Shown: one piece after another, positions 50,204-61,234 of the stretch | How positions within the stretch are numbered: position 1 is the first letter of the stretch | How the letters are laid out: each line of letters opens with the position of its first letter | Assembly (NCBI RefSeq): GCF_003987395.1 | Contig: NZ_PIPT01000009.1 | Coordinates: forward strand, 93,578-157,577 | DNA: 64,000 bases | Direction of reading: 5' to 3' | Source: Pseudidiomarina aquimaris | Lineage (GTDB): Bacteria; Pseudomonadota; Gammaproteobacteria; Enterobacterales; Alteromonadaceae | Notes under the pieces: generated by a model | The model's input: only the letters and a program-made list of their open reading frames with translations | Told to the model about the DNA's origin: nothing | Database searches by the model: none | Made by a program: the position numbers and the translations under genes

Positions 50204-51103
50204 ATGACCGATGATGCTAAACGCAGTCGCCAAGGAGTTTTATTTGCGATTGCCGCGTACACCATGTGGGGCGTTGCGCCTATCTATTTTAAGTTGTTGC
50301 AACAAGTACCAGCTCTGGAAATACTAGCGCACCGCATTATTTGGTCATTCATACTCGTACTACTGCTTATCGTTGGCTTACGCCGCTGGCAGCGCATTAA
50401 GCCGGTGGTGACCAATAAAAAACAAATGTTGCGTCTAACCATTGCGACTTTTCTGCTTGGCGGCAACTGGTTCTTATTCATTTGGGCCATCAATAACGAC
50501 CACATTCTCGACGCCAGTTTAGGTTATTACATTAACCCGCTCTTGAATGTCGCCATAGGTATGGTGGTATTTGCCGAGCGTATGCGCCGCATGCAACTGG
50601 TCGCCATCGCCTTGGCGGTGATAGGTGTGCTAATTCAGGTGATTTCGTTTGGCTCAGTGCCGTGGGTTGCGCTGGCATTGGCCTGTAGTTTTGCCACTTA
50701 TGGTGCGATTCGCAAGCGTCTACCGGTCGACTCGATGACCGGATTGTGGCTGGAAACCACGATTCTGCTGCCGTTTATGCTGGTCTATGTGTTTTTCTTC
50801 GCCAACTCAGGCGCCAGCGACATGACGAGCAACACCTGGCAACTGAATCTCCTGCTTATTGCCGCAGGTATTGTCACCACCGCACCACTATTGTGTTTCA
50901 CGGCGGCGGCGCAACGCATTCGTTATGCGACCCTCGGCTTCTTCCAGTATATTGGTCCAAGCTTGATGTTCATCTTGGCGGTGTGGGTTTACGGTGAGCC
51001 ATTAGCGGCCGATAAGTTGGTGACCTTTGCCATCATTTGGGCAGCTTTAGCGCTCTACAGCCTCGATACACTGTTTCATCAGCAACGCTCTAAGCGTGCA
51101 TAG
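50204..51103 (+). CDS. rarD: EamA-family transporter RarD
   Basis: A 299-residue, 10-helix drug/metabolite transporter of the RarD type; RarD has been linked to chloramphenicol sensitivity in Pseudomonas but its substrate is not settled. The N-terminus GVLFAIAAYTMWGVAPIYFK and the segment LGYYINPLLNVAIGMVVFAE near residue 103 are characteristic. GAGAG lies before the ATG at 50204. Its end overlaps the convergent uvrD by 25 bp. Confidence 0.9.
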   Translation: MTDDAKRSRQGVLFAIAAYTMWGVAPIYFKLLQQVPALEILAHRIIWSFILVLLLIVGLRRWQRIKPVVTNKKQMLRLTIATFLLGGNWFLFIWAINNDHILDASLGYYINPLLNVAIGMVVFAERMRRMQLVAIALAVIGVLIQVISFGSVPWVALALACSFATYGAIRKRLPVDSMTGLWLETTILLPFMLVYVFFFANSGASDMTSNTWQLNLLLIAAGIVTTAPLLCFTAAAQRIRYATLGFFQYIGPSLMFILAVWVYGEPLAADKLVTFAIIWAALALYSLDTLFHQQRSKRA

Positions 51104-53304
51104 GCAACCACTAACCACTTACTGCCTAAGTCATCGAAGTTAACCTGAATACGGCTTTGCGGGCCGCTGCCTTCATAGTTGAGGACGGTCCCTTCACCAA
51201 ACTTCACGTGGCGTACCCGTTGGCCTAACTGGAAGCCACTTTCGGTAAAGGCTTCATGGCTAGCGCCACTGTGAAAACGACCATAACTGGCTTGATTGCC
51301 GCCAAATCCATCACTGCTGCGTGACCGCGTCTGCATGCGCACATGATTCAAGTTCTCAGGTGGGATCTCAGCAATAAAGCGGCTCGCACGATGCAGTTTT
51401 TCTTGCCCATAAATGCGCCGTTGTTCAGCGTAAGTGATCACCAGCTTCTGCATCGCCCTCGTCATACCGACGTAACACAGCCGGCGCTCTTCCGCGAGCC
51501 GACCTGCTTCGTCGAGTGACTGTTGCGACGGAAACAAACCTTCTTCAACGCCGCACATGAACACCAACGGAAACTCGAGACCTTTCGCACTATGCAGGGT
51601 CATTAATTGCACCGCATCTTGATGTTCTTCCGCTTGCTCTTCGCCGGATTCTAGCGCTGCATGCGCCAAGAAGGCGTTCAACGGCGTCATGTCCTCAGGT
51701 GTCTCGGTACCCAGTTGATCAAAGTTATCGCAAGCATTCACCAGCTCTTTTAAGTTTTCCACCCGCGTTTCTGCTTTTTCGCCTTTTTCGGCTTGGTACA
51801 TCGCCATTAAGCCGCTGCTTTTTATCACCGTATCAACTTGGCGGCCAAGACTGTATTCCGCGGTTTCATCTTCAAGCTCTTGCACTAAATCAATAAAGCT
51901 CAAAACAGCGTTTGCTGCACGGCCGGTAAGCACCTTCTCGGTGGCGAGTTGCTTCGCGGCATCCCACAATGACAAGCCCCGTTGCCGAGCGCCGTCACGC
52001 ACAATCTCCAGCGTACGCGCGCCAATACCGCGCGTCGGCGTGTTGATCACCCGTTCGAGTGCCGCATCGTCATTGCGGTTGGCGAGTAAACGTAAATAGG
52101 CCAGCGCATCTTTGACTTCTTGGCGGTCGAAGAAGCGCAAGCCACCATAAATTCGGTACGGAATGCGTGCGTGCAAGAGAGCTTCTTCGAGCACCCGCGA
52201 TTGGGCATTACTACGATACAGCAGTGCCACATCTTGCAGAGCATTGCCTTGTTCGTGCCACGCCTCAATCTGACTGGCGATATAGCGCGCTTCATCCAAC
52301 TCATTGTAGGCGGCGTACAAATCGATCGACTCACCGTTACCGCCCTCGGTCCACAGTTCTTTGCCTAAACGATCGCTGTTGTTGGCGATGACGCTGTTGG
52401 CAGCGCTCAGAATCGTGTTGGTCGAGCGGTAATTTTGCTCGAGCCGAATCGTGTCAACATTCGGATAGTCACGGGTAAACTGATGAATATTTTCGATTTT
52501 GGCACCGCGCCAGCCGTAGATTGACTGATCGTCGTCACCGACAATGGTTACATAGTTTTCGTGCTCACCACCGGCGCCACCGCCAGAAAGCAATTTGACC
52601 CACGCATACTGAATGGCGTTGGTATCTTGAAACTCGTCCACGAGGATATGGCGAAAACGCTTTTGGTAGTGTTCACGCACAATACGGTTGTCGCGCAATA
52701 ATTCATGCGCGCGCAGCAATAGCTCAGCAAAGTCGACTAAGCCAGCCCGATCACACGCCACTTGGTAGGCATCGTAAATTTCTTTGTAGGTACGCTCATT
52801 AAAATCATGGCCATCAAGGTGATGGGGGCGTAGGCCTTCGTCTTTTTTGGCGTTAATAAACCATTGCGCTTGCTTCGGCGACCAACGCTTTTCATCTAAA
52901 TTCATACTGCGCATGATGCGTTTGAGCATGCGCTGTTGATCATCGCTATCGAGGATTTGAAAGTTCTGCGGTAAACCAACATCCATGTAGTGCGCGCGCA
53001 ACAGACGATGCGCCAAGCCATGGAAGGTGCCAATCCACATCGCCCGCGTGGAGCTGCCGACCAGCTCTTCAACCCGCCCACGCATTTCTGCCGCGGCTTT
53101 GTTGGTAAAGGTGACCGCCATAATGCTGTACGGCGATAAATGATATTCCTGCAACAACCAAGCAATACGATGTACCAGCACCCGCGTTTTACCACTGCCC
53201 GCGCCAGCAAGCACCAGCATATGGCGCTCTGGGGCACTAACCGCAGCGCGTTGTTTGTCGTTGAGTTGCTCCAGAAGAGGGTGCGATGTCATAGCAATAT
53301 CCAT
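51079..53304 (-). CDS. uvrD: DNA helicase II UvrD
   Basis: SF1 helicase for nucleotide-excision and mismatch repair. It has 741 residues. Walker A is LAGAGSGKTRVLVHR near residue 23. Other motifs are VDEFQDTNAIQY, GDDDQSIYGWRGA, LEQNYRST, and LMTLHSAKGLEF. The C-terminal tail ends with a Tudor-like segment (GQRVRHVKFGEGTVLNYEG) that binds RNA polymerase in E. coli. Either 53304 or 53292 could be the start; neither has a clear ribosome site. Confidence 0.96.
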   Translation of the reverse strand: MDIAMTSHPLLEQLNDKQRAAVSAPERHMLVLAGAGSGKTRVLVHRIAWLLQEYHLSPYSIMAVTFTNKAAAEMRGRVEELVGSSTRAMWIGTFHGLAHRLLRAHYMDVGLPQNFQILDSDDQQRMLKRIMRSMNLDEKRWSPKQAQWFINAKKDEGLRPHHLDGHDFNERTYKEIYDAYQVACDRAGLVDFAELLLRAHELLRDNRIVREHYQKRFRHILVDEFQDTNAIQYAWVKLLSGGGAGGEHENYVTIVGDDDQSIYGWRGAKIENIHQFTRDYPNVDTIRLEQNYRSTNTILSAANSVIANNSDRLGKELWTEGGNGESIDLYAAYNELDEARYIASQIEAWHEQGNALQDVALLYRSNAQSRVLEEALLHARIPYRIYGGLRFFDRQEVKDALAYLRLLANRNDDAALERVINTPTRGIGARTLEIVRDGARQRGLSLWDAAKQLATEKVLTGRAANAVLSFIDLVQELEDETAEYSLGRQVDTVIKSSGLMAMYQAEKGEKAETRVENLKELVNACDNFDQLGTETPEDMTPLNAFLAHAALESGEEQAEEHQDAVQLMTLHSAKGLEFPLVFMCGVEEGLFPSQQSLDEAGRLAEERRLCYVGMTRAMQKLVITYAEQRRIYGQEKLHRASRFIAEIPPENLNHVRMQTRSRSSDGFGGNQASYGRFHSGASHEAFTESGFQLGQRVRHVKFGEGTVLNYEGSGPQSRIQVNFDDLGSKWLVVAYARLERC

Positions 53305-53379
53305 TGGTACTTTGCTGGTCAGTGTAAAGCGCAACTACTGTATATGCAACCAGTTAGCCGCGACCATGAAGCCGTTCAC

Positions 53380-54096
53380 TCAAGCGAGCAAGTAATCGGC
53401 CAAGTGTTGATTGTCGGCATAGGCAAAGGTCGGCAGTACCACCAGCTCATGCTCATCGTAAATACCACCACGGAACCAAGCGGCCTGCCAGCCGACACGA
53501 TGCGCACCAAGCACATCGGCTAGTGGGCTATCGCCAATGTGGAGCCAGCGCGCTGGCGATAAATTAGGGTAGTGGGCCTGCGCCGCCTTAAACATGTCCG
53601 GGTATGGCTTGCCACGACGGCCTTCGCCCGGTTGTATGACATGTTCAAAGTAATCGCGTAAGCCAATCGCTTTGGTATCAACATTACCATTGCTGATGGC
53701 AATGAGCGGGTAACGCTGGCCGAGAGCCGTTAGCATCGCATGGGTTTGCGCCGGCACCATCACTTGATTGCGCGCATTGATAAAAGCTTGGAATCCTTGC
53801 TCAGCGCCGGCTCGTGCCACATGTTCTTCGACGCCCAGCTCCATCAGACCGCGTTGCAAGGTCACCAAACGCAACAAGGTCATATCACTGGCCAAGCTGG
53901 GATCGCTTTGCATCAATTGCCAGCGTCGTTGCGCCCATTGCTCTTGGGTCCAGCGTCCGGCCTCGGGGAAAAGTTCGCACAATGCGCGATAGCCTTCCGC
54001 CTCGGCGCGGCGCATGACTGGCACGTTATCGTAGAGGGTGTCATCAAGGTCAAAGCTTAACGCGGCAATGGGCTGCGGGCGACGGTAAAACTGCAT
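53380..54096 (-). CDS. yigB: HAD-family phosphatase YigB
   Basis: A 238-residue HAD hydrolase. In E. coli YigB dephosphorylates a riboflavin-pathway intermediate. Motif I is SFDLDDTLYDN near residue 14, motif II is ISNGN near residue 134, and motif IV is HIGDSPLADVLGA near residue 190. It follows xerC by 17 bp, the standard order in this group. Confidence 0.93.
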   Translation of the reverse strand: MQFYRRPQPIAALSFDLDDTLYDNVPVMRRAEAEGYRALCELFPEAGRWTQEQWAQRRWQLMQSDPSLASDMTLLRLVTLQRGLMELGVEEHVARAGAEQGFQAFINARNQVMVPAQTHAMLTALGQRYPLIAISNGNVDTKAIGLRDYFEHVIQPGEGRRGKPYPDMFKAAQAHYPNLSPARWLHIGDSPLADVLGAHRVGWQAAWFRGGIYDEHELVVLPTFAYADNQHLADYLLA

Positions 54097-54113
54097 GTGG
54101 AACTCGTTGTTTG

Positions 54114-55013
54114 CTACTTTTTTCGGGCTCTTGGGTGTGCTGCGTCATAGACTTTCGAAAGATGCTGAAAATCTAGGTGCGTATAGACTTGGGTCGTGCT
54201 TAAGTTAGCGTGCCCCAACAACTCCTGCACAGCGCGTAAATCACCGCTCGATTCTAACATATGTGAAGCAAACGAGTGGCGCAGTTTGTGCGGATGTAAA
54301 TTACCATGCAGGCCCTGCTGTTGCCCCCAATGATTAAGTCGCTGTTGTACCGTGCGTGGGCTGATGCGTTTATTGCGCTGGCTAATAAAAAGAGCCACTT
54401 CGGTCAGGTTACCGCCAAGCCAATTCGCCCGAATCGGCAGCCATTTGCGTAAGGCTTCCGCAGCACAGCGGCCGTAAGGAACAATACGGGTTTTGCCACC
54501 TTTACCCAGCACCCGTAACTCTTGATGGCGAGGGTTAATGGCATCGATATCAAGCGCCACCAGCTCGGCTAAACGCAGGCCACTGCCATAAAGCAGTTCC
54601 ATCATCGCCGCGTCACGCAGCGCTAGCTCATCATTATCCGGCAGTTGTAAGAGTTGGCTGATACTATCGACATCGAGATTTTTGGGTAGGCGCTTCGCGG
54701 CTTTGGGTGCTTTGGTATGGCGCGCTGGATTATCGTTGCGCCAGCCTTCGCGCATGCAGTAATCAAAACACGATCGCCATGCGGCCAAACGTAGCGCTAA
54801 TGATGCGTCGCCCAAACCTTGCCGGCGCCAGTCCATAAACAAGCGCTCAAACAACGGTTGAGTGATCTCAGCCACTTGCTCAACGCCTTGTTGGGCAAGG
54901 TGCGCGATATCATTTTTTAAAACGCGGCCGTAATTAGCTAAGGTGTGATCGGCAAGCCCGCGCTCACCGGCCAAGTGGTTCAAAAAGCGCTGCCGCGCAT
55001 CAAGCAGAAGCAT
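54114..55013 (-). CDS. xerC: Tyrosine recombinase XerC
   Basis: Resolves chromosome dimers at dif with XerD. It is 299 residues. Catalytic residues are visible: Arg in GSGLRLAELV near residue 146, Lys in LGKGGKTRIVP, HKLRHSFASHML (His and Arg), His in LLGHANLSTTQ, and the nucleophile Tyr in VYTHLD near residue 274. It overlaps DUF484 by 14 bp. Confidence 0.95.
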   Translation of the reverse strand: MLLLDARQRFLNHLAGERGLADHTLANYGRVLKNDIAHLAQQGVEQVAEITQPLFERLFMDWRRQGLGDASLALRLAAWRSCFDYCMREGWRNDNPARHTKAPKAAKRLPKNLDVDSISQLLQLPDNDELALRDAAMMELLYGSGLRLAELVALDIDAINPRHQELRVLGKGGKTRIVPYGRCAAEALRKWLPIRANWLGGNLTEVALFISQRNKRISPRTVQQRLNHWGQQQGLHGNLHPHKLRHSFASHMLESSGDLRAVQELLGHANLSTTQVYTHLDFQHLSKVYDAAHPRARKK

Positions 55014-55698
55014 GGTGCTGTAATAGCGGTGGCAGTACTTGGGTCAGCAACACCTGCAGTTGTTTAACGAACAAGGTGTCCATCGCTGGCTCAAAATGCC
55101 CTGCATCATGATTGCCAATGGCGAGCATGCCCAGTTCGCCTTTATCACCTAACAGCAACAACACCACCGAAGCGATGCTTTCGTCTGGGAATAGCAACCG
55201 TTGCTCATCGGCACTCAGGCGACCTAAGTAGATGCTGTCGTCACGGAAGCGCTTGCTCAACAATTGTTTGTGCGTGTCGGCGGCAAAGGTGAATTGCTCC
55301 TCGAGCTCCAGCGGGCTATCGAAGAACTTCAAGCTTAGCGCCGGCATTTGCAGTTGCTCTGAAAAGGTTTGCTGCAGGCTATCCATCACCTCTTCGAGGC
55401 TCGAGCTTTGTAGCAATTTCACATACAACTGACTGAAATAGCGGAACAACTCTTCGTTTCGTCGCGCGGTGACCATTAGTTCCGTAATTTCTTCTTCGAG
55501 CTGGTGCACGCGTTGACGTAACACCTGCTGTTGGCGCTCTACCAACGATACCGCGCCTTTGCTCTGATGCTTTACGCTGAGGCTTTGCAACAATTGCGGA
55601 TGACGCTCAAAAAAGTCGGGGTTCTCTTCCAAGTAGGCCGCAATTAAACTGTCATCGACCAAGATCTCGTGAGCTTGTTTTTTTGCTTCTGTGCTCAT
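55000..55698 (-). CDS. DUF484 family protein
   Basis: A 232-residue cytoplasmic protein of the DUF484 family, always found between dapF and xerC in gammaproteobacteria. The N-terminal part has a coiled coil (residues 55-90, [16 protein letters not shown]), and the rest looks like a GAF-type domain. Its function is not known. It overlaps dapF by 4 bp. Confidence 0.9.
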   Translation of the reverse strand: MSTEAKKQAHEILVDDSLIAAYLEENPDFFERHPQLLQSLSVKHQSKGAVSLVERQQQVLRQRVHQLEEEITELMVTARRNEELFRYFSQLYVKLLQSSSLEEVMDSLQQTFSEQLQMPALSLKFFDSPLELEEQFTFAADTHKQLLSKRFRDDSIYLGRLSADEQRLLFPDESIASVVLLLLGDKGELGMLAIGNHDAGHFEPAMDTLFVKQLQVLLTQVLPPLLQHHASA

Positions 55699-56516
55699 AA
55701 TTTCAAATGTCCATCATAAACATGTTCCGCCGGTCCGGTCATGCGGATCGGATGGCCTGGCCGCCACTGAATAATCAGTTGCCCACCCGGCAAATGCACT
55801 CGTACTTGCGAGTCAAGCTTGCCTTGTCGCATGCCGATCACCGCTGCTGCGCAAGCACCGCTACCACAAGCTTGCGTCTCACCAGTACCTCGCTCAAATA
55901 CCCGCAACTTGATGTGCTCGCGATTGATGATTTGCATAAAACCGACATTCACACCTTCTGGAAAGCGCTCATGGGTCGCTAAAGCACGCCCCAGAGTTCC
56001 GACCGGCGCATGATGAATGTCGTCGACCTCGATCACGCAATGCGGGTTGCCAACCCCCATGACCCCGCACATTACGGTTTGCTCTTGCACCCGCAGTACG
56101 TAGGTTTGTTCTTCTTTATTGGCTTTAAAGGGCACCTCCGACGGGATAAACGTCGGCATGCCCATTTCAACGGTTACACGGCCATCACGCTCGTGGCGCA
56201 TCACCATAGTGCCCGCTTTGGTGCTTACTTTTAGCTCTTGCTTATTGCTCAGCCCTTTTTGCTTAACATACAAGGCAAAACAGCGTGCACCATTGCCACA
56301 CTGCGATACCTCACTACCGTCCGAATTGAAGATGCGGTAATGAAAATCCAGTTCAGGATCATAGGGCGGCTCAATCAACAATAGTTGATCGAAGCCGATT
56401 CCGCGATAGCGATCCGACCAACGTCGGATCTGCTCAGGGTTTAAGTAAATATTTTGCGTCACGTTATCAATGACCATGAAGTCATTGCCGAGACCGTGCA
56501 TTTTACTGAAATTCAC
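55695..56516 (-). CDS. dapF: Diaminopimelate epimerase DapF
   Basis: Interconverts LL- and meso-diaminopimelate for cell wall and lysine. It is 273 residues. The two active cysteines lie in [10 protein letters not shown] near residue 73 and [13 protein letters not shown] near residue 216. The N-terminus [15 protein letters not shown] is conserved. It overlaps lysA by 4 bp. Confidence 0.97.
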   Translation of the reverse strand: MNFSKMHGLGNDFMVIDNVTQNIYLNPEQIRRWSDRYRGIGFDQLLLIEPPYDPELDFHYRIFNSDGSEVSQCGNGARCFALYVKQKGLSNKQELKVSTKAGTMVMRHERDGRVTVEMGMPTFIPSEVPFKANKEEQTYVLRVQEQTVMCGVMGVGNPHCVIEVDDIHHAPVGTLGRALATHERFPEGVNVGFMQIINREHIKLRVFERGTGETQACGSGACAAAVIGMRQGKLDSQVRVHLPGGQLIIQWRPGHPIRMTGPAEHVYDGHLKL

Positions 56517-57766
56517 TCATTGTCTCCGAGCAAGTGTTCACCCTGCCACAAACTTTCCAACGGCTCACGCTCACGAATCAAGGTCGCTTGCTCGCCATGC
56601 ACCATGACTTCAGCTGCGCGAGGGCGGGTGTTATAGTTCGACGCCATAGTAAAACCATAAGCTCCCGCGTTCATTACGGCAAGTAAATCGCCCTCTTGCG
56701 CGGCAAGGTGACGCGCATGCCCAAAAAAGTCACCGGTTTCACAAACAGGACCCACGACATCAACTAACTGCTCATCGACGCCGTCGTGACGCACCACCGG
56801 TTGAATCGCGTGATAGGCGTTGTAGAGTGACGGACGTAGCAAGTCATTCATACCGGCATCAACCAACAAGAAGTTTTTCTCGCTGCCAGGTTTGTAGTAT
56901 TCGACCTTGGTGACCATGATGCCGGCATTGCCAACAATCGAGCGGCCCGGTTCCAGCATCAACTTCAGATCACCCAGTTCAGCGGCTTTCTCTTGCAGCG
57001 TCTGTAAGTAACCACTCACTTCCAGTTTTTCTTCATGCTGATAAGGAATACCAAAGCCGCCGCCCATATCTAAATGGGTAATATTGATACCCTCAGCACG
57101 CAAGTCTTTGACCAAGTCAAACATCCGCTCTGCGGCGTCCAAGAAAGGCTGCGGCGTAAGTATTTGCGAACCGATGTGACAGTCCGCACCACAAACATTC
57201 AGATTCGGCATTTGTGCAGCACGACGAAATACGTCGCGCGCTTCGCTCATAGCGATACCAAACTTGTTGGCTTTAAGCCCCGTCGCGATGTACGGATGGG
57301 TCTGCGCATCGACATCAGGATTGACTCGCAGTGACACCGGCGCTACCACACCTTGCTCCTCAGCAATCGCTTGTATGCGTTCAAGCTCAGCCGCCGACTC
57401 AACATTGAAACAGCCAATACCTTGTTCCAATGCATAAGCGATTTCTTCGTGACTCTTACCCACGCCAGAGAAAACCACATCGCTGGCTTTGCCACCGGCT
57501 TTCAGCACGCGCGCTAACTCGCCGCCGGAGACGATATCGAAGCCTGCGCCTAAACGGGCAAGTAGGTTTAATACAGCTAAGTTGGAGTTGGCTTTTACCG
57601 CATAACAAAGTTTGTTGGGGGCTGGCCAATGTTGGGCAAACTGTTCCCAGTTCGCTTTGATCGCAGCTTTAGAGTAGACGAACAGCGGCGTTCCATACTT
57701 TTCAGCAAGGTCCGTCACCGCACAATCTTCTGCGAACAATTCAGTATTTTTGTAATTAAAACTCAT
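56513..57766 (-). CDS. lysA: Diaminopimelate decarboxylase LysA
   Basis: PLP enzyme for the last step of lysine synthesis. It is 417 residues with the PLP lysine in CYAVKANSN near residue 57. [20 protein letters not shown] and [11 protein letters not shown] are conserved segments. It overlaps lptM by 4 bp and dapF by 4 bp, in the order lptM-lysA-dapF-DUF484-xerC-yigB. Confidence 0.97.
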   Translation of the reverse strand: MSFNYKNTELFAEDCAVTDLAEKYGTPLFVYSKAAIKANWEQFAQHWPAPNKLCYAVKANSNLAVLNLLARLGAGFDIVSGGELARVLKAGGKASDVVFSGVGKSHEEIAYALEQGIGCFNVESAAELERIQAIAEEQGVVAPVSLRVNPDVDAQTHPYIATGLKANKFGIAMSEARDVFRRAAQMPNLNVCGADCHIGSQILTPQPFLDAAERMFDLVKDLRAEGINITHLDMGGGFGIPYQHEEKLEVSGYLQTLQEKAAELGDLKLMLEPGRSIVGNAGIMVTKVEYYKPGSEKNFLLVDAGMNDLLRPSLYNAYHAIQPVVRHDGVDEQLVDVVGPVCETGDFFGHARHLAAQEGDLLAVMNAGAYGFTMASNYNTRPRAAEVMVHGEQATLIREREPLESLWQGEHLLGDNE

Positions 57767-57927
57767 GATGTTACGTTGCTATCCTGTGCTTGCGAATCGG
57801 CTACAGCTGCCTCTGGTTTATTCTGCTCAGCCGGAGGTGGCATTTCTAATGGACCTTTTTGTCCACAGGCGACCAACAACAAGCTAGCTGCTACAATGAT
57901 TGGACGCATTACTTTCAGGTTAAACAT
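57763..57927 (-). CDS. lptM: LptM (YifL)-like lipoprotein
   Basis: A small lipoprotein of 54 residues. The lipobox is LLVACGQKGPLEMPPP; the Cys-x-x-Lys-Gly-Pro-Leu sequence after it is the LptM hallmark. LptM helps assemble the LptDE lipopolysaccharide translocon in E. coli. I use the ATG at 57927 (AAGGG upstream); 57909 is also possible. It is divergent from cyaY. Confidence 0.85.
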   Translation of the reverse strand: MFNLKVMRPIIVAASLLLVACGQKGPLEMPPPAEQNKPEAAVADSQAQDSNVTS

Positions 57928-58013
57928 CGGTAAACTGTACCCTTGTAATTCGCGATTGAAACGTGTGCTTATCATCGCATTGCAGCGCACAAATGTCATT
58001 ACTAGGAGTAGAC

Positions 58014-58349
58014 ATGCAAGACCATGAGTATCATGAACTCGCCGAAGCGACGATTTGGGCGATTGAAGCAGCTTTTGAAAACACCGGTCTCGACATCGAT
58101 AGCGAGTGTGACGGTGACATGCTGGAAATTACCTTTCCAAACCGTACGGTCATGGTGATCAATAAACAGCCGCCGCTACAACAAATTTGGGTAGCCACCA
58201 AATTCAACGGTCACCACTTTGAATACCGTGACGGTCAATGGATTGATAATCGTACCGGCGCCGAATTGTGGGAGTTGCTGACGGACTCAGGCAGTAAACA
58301 AGCCGAGCAAAACATTGAATTAGATGCAGACGCTGCAGGCGGTGCTTAA
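58014..58349 (+). CDS. cyaY: Frataxin-like iron protein CyaY
   Basis: A 111-residue frataxin homologue that binds iron and modulates Fe-S cluster assembly on IscS. The acidic first helix ([20 protein letters not shown]) and strands [21 protein letters not shown] are the family core. The ATG at 58014 has AGGAG. It ends 1 bp before hemC, so it probably shares a transcript with the heme genes. Confidence 0.94.
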   Translation: MQDHEYHELAEATIWAIEAAFENTGLDIDSECDGDMLEITFPNRTVMVINKQPPLQQIWVATKFNGHHFEYRDGQWIDNRTGAELWELLTDSGSKQAEQNIELDADAAGGA

Positions 58350-58350
58350 T

Positions 58351-59292
58351 ATGAGCCAAGTTCTGCGTATTGCGACTCGCAAAAGCCTATTAGCCATGTG
58401 GCAAGCTGAGCATATCCAAGCACGGCTCGAAGCGCTGCACGAAGGCCTCACGGTCGAGTTAGTGCCGATGAGTACGAAGGGCGACATTATTCTCGATACC
58501 CCGCTGGCCAAAATTGGCGGCAAGGGCTTGTTCGTGAAAGAACTCGAAGTCGCCATGCTTGAAGGGCGTGCTGACCTTGCCGTGCATTCGATGAAAGACC
58601 TACCTGTCGAGTTTCCACCGGGGCTTGAGCTGTTTGGTATTTGTGAGCGCGAAGACCCGCGCGATGCTTTTGTATCGAATCACTACCATAATTTGGAAGA
58701 GCTGCCTGAAGGCGCGGTCGTGGGAACCTGTAGTCTGCGTCGCAAGTGCCAAATCCTCGCGCACTTTCCGCATTTAGTGGTGAAAGATCTCCGCGGCAAC
58801 GTACAGACTCGCCTTGGCAAACTTGATGATGATCAGTTTGATGCAATTATTCTTGCCGCCTCGGGCCTGATCCGCTTGGAGCTGGGCGAGCGCATTCGTC
58901 AGCGTTTACCTGCTGAAGTATGTCTGCCAGCCAACGGACAAGGGGTGCTGGGCATCGAGTGCCGCACCGATGACACGCAAACCAAAGCTTTGCTTGCGCC
59001 GCTTACCTGCGCCGATACGCGCAGCTGCGTACTCGCCGAGCGCGCCATGAACCGCCGCTTGCAGGGCGGCTGCCAAGTGCCGATCGGTGCTTACGCAGAA
59101 TTGCATGGGGACCAACTACATTTGCGTGGCTTGGTCGGACGCCCGGACGGGAGCGAAATCATCGAAGGCGATATCAAAGGTCATCGTGACCATGCCGAAG
59201 CATTGGGTACCGAGCTCGCTGAATATTTATTAGCGCGCGGAGCCGGCAAAATTTTGGCCGATGTATATGCGGAGAACGAACTCCACTCATGA
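58351..59292 (+). CDS. hemC: Porphobilinogen deaminase HemC
   Basis: Links four porphobilinogens into hydroxymethylbilane. It is 313 residues with the dipyrromethane-binding Cys in [14 protein letters not shown] near residue 241, [14 protein letters not shown] near residue 82 and [12 protein letters not shown] near residue 148. I use the ATG at 58351; a longer frame begins inside cyaY. It overlaps hemD by 4 bp. Confidence 0.96.
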   Translation: MSQVLRIATRKSLLAMWQAEHIQARLEALHEGLTVELVPMSTKGDIILDTPLAKIGGKGLFVKELEVAMLEGRADLAVHSMKDLPVEFPPGLELFGICEREDPRDAFVSNHYHNLEELPEGAVVGTCSLRRKCQILAHFPHLVVKDLRGNVQTRLGKLDDDQFDAIILAASGLIRLELGERIRQRLPAEVCLPANGQGVLGIECRTDDTQTKALLAPLTCADTRSCVLAERAMNRRLQGGCQVPIGAYAELHGDQLHLRGLVGRPDGSEIIEGDIKGHRDHAEALGTELAEYLLARGAGKILADVYAENELHS

Positions 59293-60071
59293 AGCGGATC
59301 CTGATTCTTCGTCCTGAAGCCCAAGCAACCGAGCTGCAACAGTTAGTGCAGGAACACGCCCTGAGTCATGGTGTGCGCGTTGCCAGCGAAAGTGCCAGCA
59401 TGCTCGAAATCAAAGGCTATGATGACCCGTCACGTAGCCTCGCTGACACCTTGCGGGCCAAGTGGGACGGAGCCATGATGGTAAGCGTCAATGCCGCCAA
59501 CTATTTTGCCGAGCAGGCGCATGCGTGGGCTCCTAATCTCGCCATGCCGCGGTGTCGTTGGTTTGCCGTGGGGCCGGTATCCGCCGCCGCAATTGCTCGT
59601 GTCGTTGCACGCCCGGTGGTTTGCCCCTGGCGCGAGCACAACAGCGATGCCTTGCTTGCGTTGCCTGAACTGCAACAAGTCAGTGGTCAACGCTGGCTGA
59701 TTGTGCGCGGTCGCAGTGGCCGTGAATTATTTGCAGATACACTACGCGCCCGTGGCGCTCAGGTTGAATATCTCGAGGTGTATGAGCGGGTGGCCAATCC
59801 GCCGACGGCCGCACAAATGGCAAAGTGGCAGCAGAATATCGACACTATTATGGTGAGCAGTGCGGAACAACTCGGTGCATTTTTAGCTGCAGTTCCGGCA
59901 GCCAGTCTTGACTGGCTCGCCAATTGCACTTGGATCGTGGCGAGTCATCGGCTGCAACAATTATTGCCCTCCGGCATCGGTAAACATGTAATGATTGCCG
60001 ATAGTGCCGCAAGTTTTGCTATGGTAGATGCATGGCAACGCGCTATGCAGGTAGAAAAGGATCATTTATGA
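59289..60071 (+). CDS. hemD: Uroporphyrinogen-III synthase HemD
   Basis: Cyclises hydroxymethylbilane to uroporphyrinogen III. It is 260 residues with the poorly conserved two-lobe HemD fold. [13 protein letters not shown] near residue 94, [14 protein letters not shown] near residue 137 and [11 protein letters not shown] near residue 192 are typical segments. It lies in hemCDXY with 4-bp overlaps on both sides. Confidence 0.93.
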   Translation: MKRILILRPEAQATELQQLVQEHALSHGVRVASESASMLEIKGYDDPSRSLADTLRAKWDGAMMVSVNAANYFAEQAHAWAPNLAMPRCRWFAVGPVSAAAIARVVARPVVCPWREHNSDALLALPELQQVSGQRWLIVRGRSGRELFADTLRARGAQVEYLEVYERVANPPTAAQMAKWQQNIDTIMVSSAEQLGAFLAAVPAASLDWLANCTWIVASHRLQQLLPSGIGKHVMIADSAASFAMVDAWQRAMQVEKDHL

Positions 60072-61234
60072 CTGAACAGAGTACTGAAAAGAGTACAGCA
60101 AAGCAGGAAGACGCGCAGGTGGTAGAGGCGCAGAGTGATGAGGCTATCGAGCCGCAAGAGTCGTCTGCCGAACCAAAGCGTGGTTCTGCTTTACCTTGGT
60201 TACTAACACTGATTCTGCTCGCTGCGCTCATAGCCGCTGGTTGGGCAGGCTACCGCTATGTCTACCAAGAGTTGCTAGTGACCAATCAGCAACTACAACA
60301 ACAGCTTGCCGAACAGGATCAGCAACTCCAAGGCTTGCAACAGCAAGTTGAGAGCGAAATCACTGCGCTTGAGCGCCAACAGCAACAGCTGCCAAGCCTC
60401 GTTGAACGACAGCTGCAACAAAGCGAACAAAGCGTGCTGCGCAGTGTGAGCGAACAGGAACAGCGGCAAGCAGATCTCGCCCGCGCCGTGGCCTCAGTGC
60501 AAGCTGAATTAGCAAGTCTAGATGTCTCGCAAGCCACCGCATGGCGTGTGCTAGAAGCGCGGCAATTGGTCGCCGAAGCCAGTAATAAATTATACATTGA
60601 CCAAGCGCCGGAATTGGCCTTGCAACTGCTTGAGCTCGCCGATACCCACTTGGCGGCACTCAACAATCCTGCGTATCAAGCGGCTCGCCAAGCGATCAAC
60701 GACGACAAAGTTGCTTTACGCAGCGTCGACGCCGATCGCCACCTGGCGGTAGCAATGGAATTAAGTAGCCTGCGTGCACGACTATTGCAGCAACAATGGC
60801 GCATTAATGCCCCAACGCGCACCTTAGTGGAGGAACAGGCGCCCGCTGATGCGCCATGGTACGAACACCTCCAAGCCAGTGCGAGTACGCTTTTCCAGCA
60901 GCTCATTCGCGTGCAACATCGAGAGAAGCCGATCGAACCGCAGCTTTCGGCTGCTTTTGTGGAGCTTGCTAAGCAACGGGTGTTGCTGCAATTACAACTC
61001 GCGCAACAAGCCGCGCTGAGCCAAACCGATGCGCTCTATCAGAGCAGCCTGCAAGAGGCACTGGCCTTGGTGGTGGAACTAGAGCAGCAAAGTGATCTGG
61101 AGTTGGCAGCCTTACGCAGTGACTTAACCGAGCTTGCTGCACAGTCATTGCAGCCGAGCCTTCCAGAACAATTGCGTAGTTTGGCGTTAATGAACCGCCA
61201 TGCCCAAGCCGTCAATGCTGGAGTGAGCCAATGA
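60068..61234 (+). CDS. hemX: HemX-like membrane protein
   Basis: A 388-residue inner-membrane protein. An acidic N-terminal tail is followed by one helix (41-62) and a Gln-rich coiled coil (about 66-135). The periplasmic part is helical. It is often labelled uroporphyrinogen methylase, but no SAM domain is present. Its role in heme synthesis is not proven. The ATG at 60068 has AAGGA upstream and overlaps hemD. Confidence 0.9.
   Translation: MTEQSTEKSTAKQEDAQVVEAQSDEAIEPQESSAEPKRGSALPWLLTLILLAALIAAGWAGYRYVYQELLVTNQQLQQQLAEQDQQLQGLQQQVESEITALERQQQQLPSLVERQLQQSEQSVLRSVSEQEQRQADLARAVASVQAELASLDVSQATAWRVLEARQLVAEASNKLYIDQAPELALQLLELADTHLAALNNPAYQAARQAINDDKVALRSVDADRHLAVAMELSSLRARLLQQQWRINAPTRTLVEEQAPADAPWYEHLQASASTLFQQLIRVQHREKPIEPQLSAAFVELAKQRVLLQLQLAQQAALSQTDALYQSSLQEALALVVELEQQSDLELAALRSDLTELAAQSLQPSLPEQLRSLALMNRHAQAVNAGVSQ

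Noticed and set aside
60068..61234. Uroporphyrinogen-III C-methyltransferase activity for HemX
   Set aside because: No SAM-methyltransferase motifs are present; the protein is a membrane anchor with a coiled coil.
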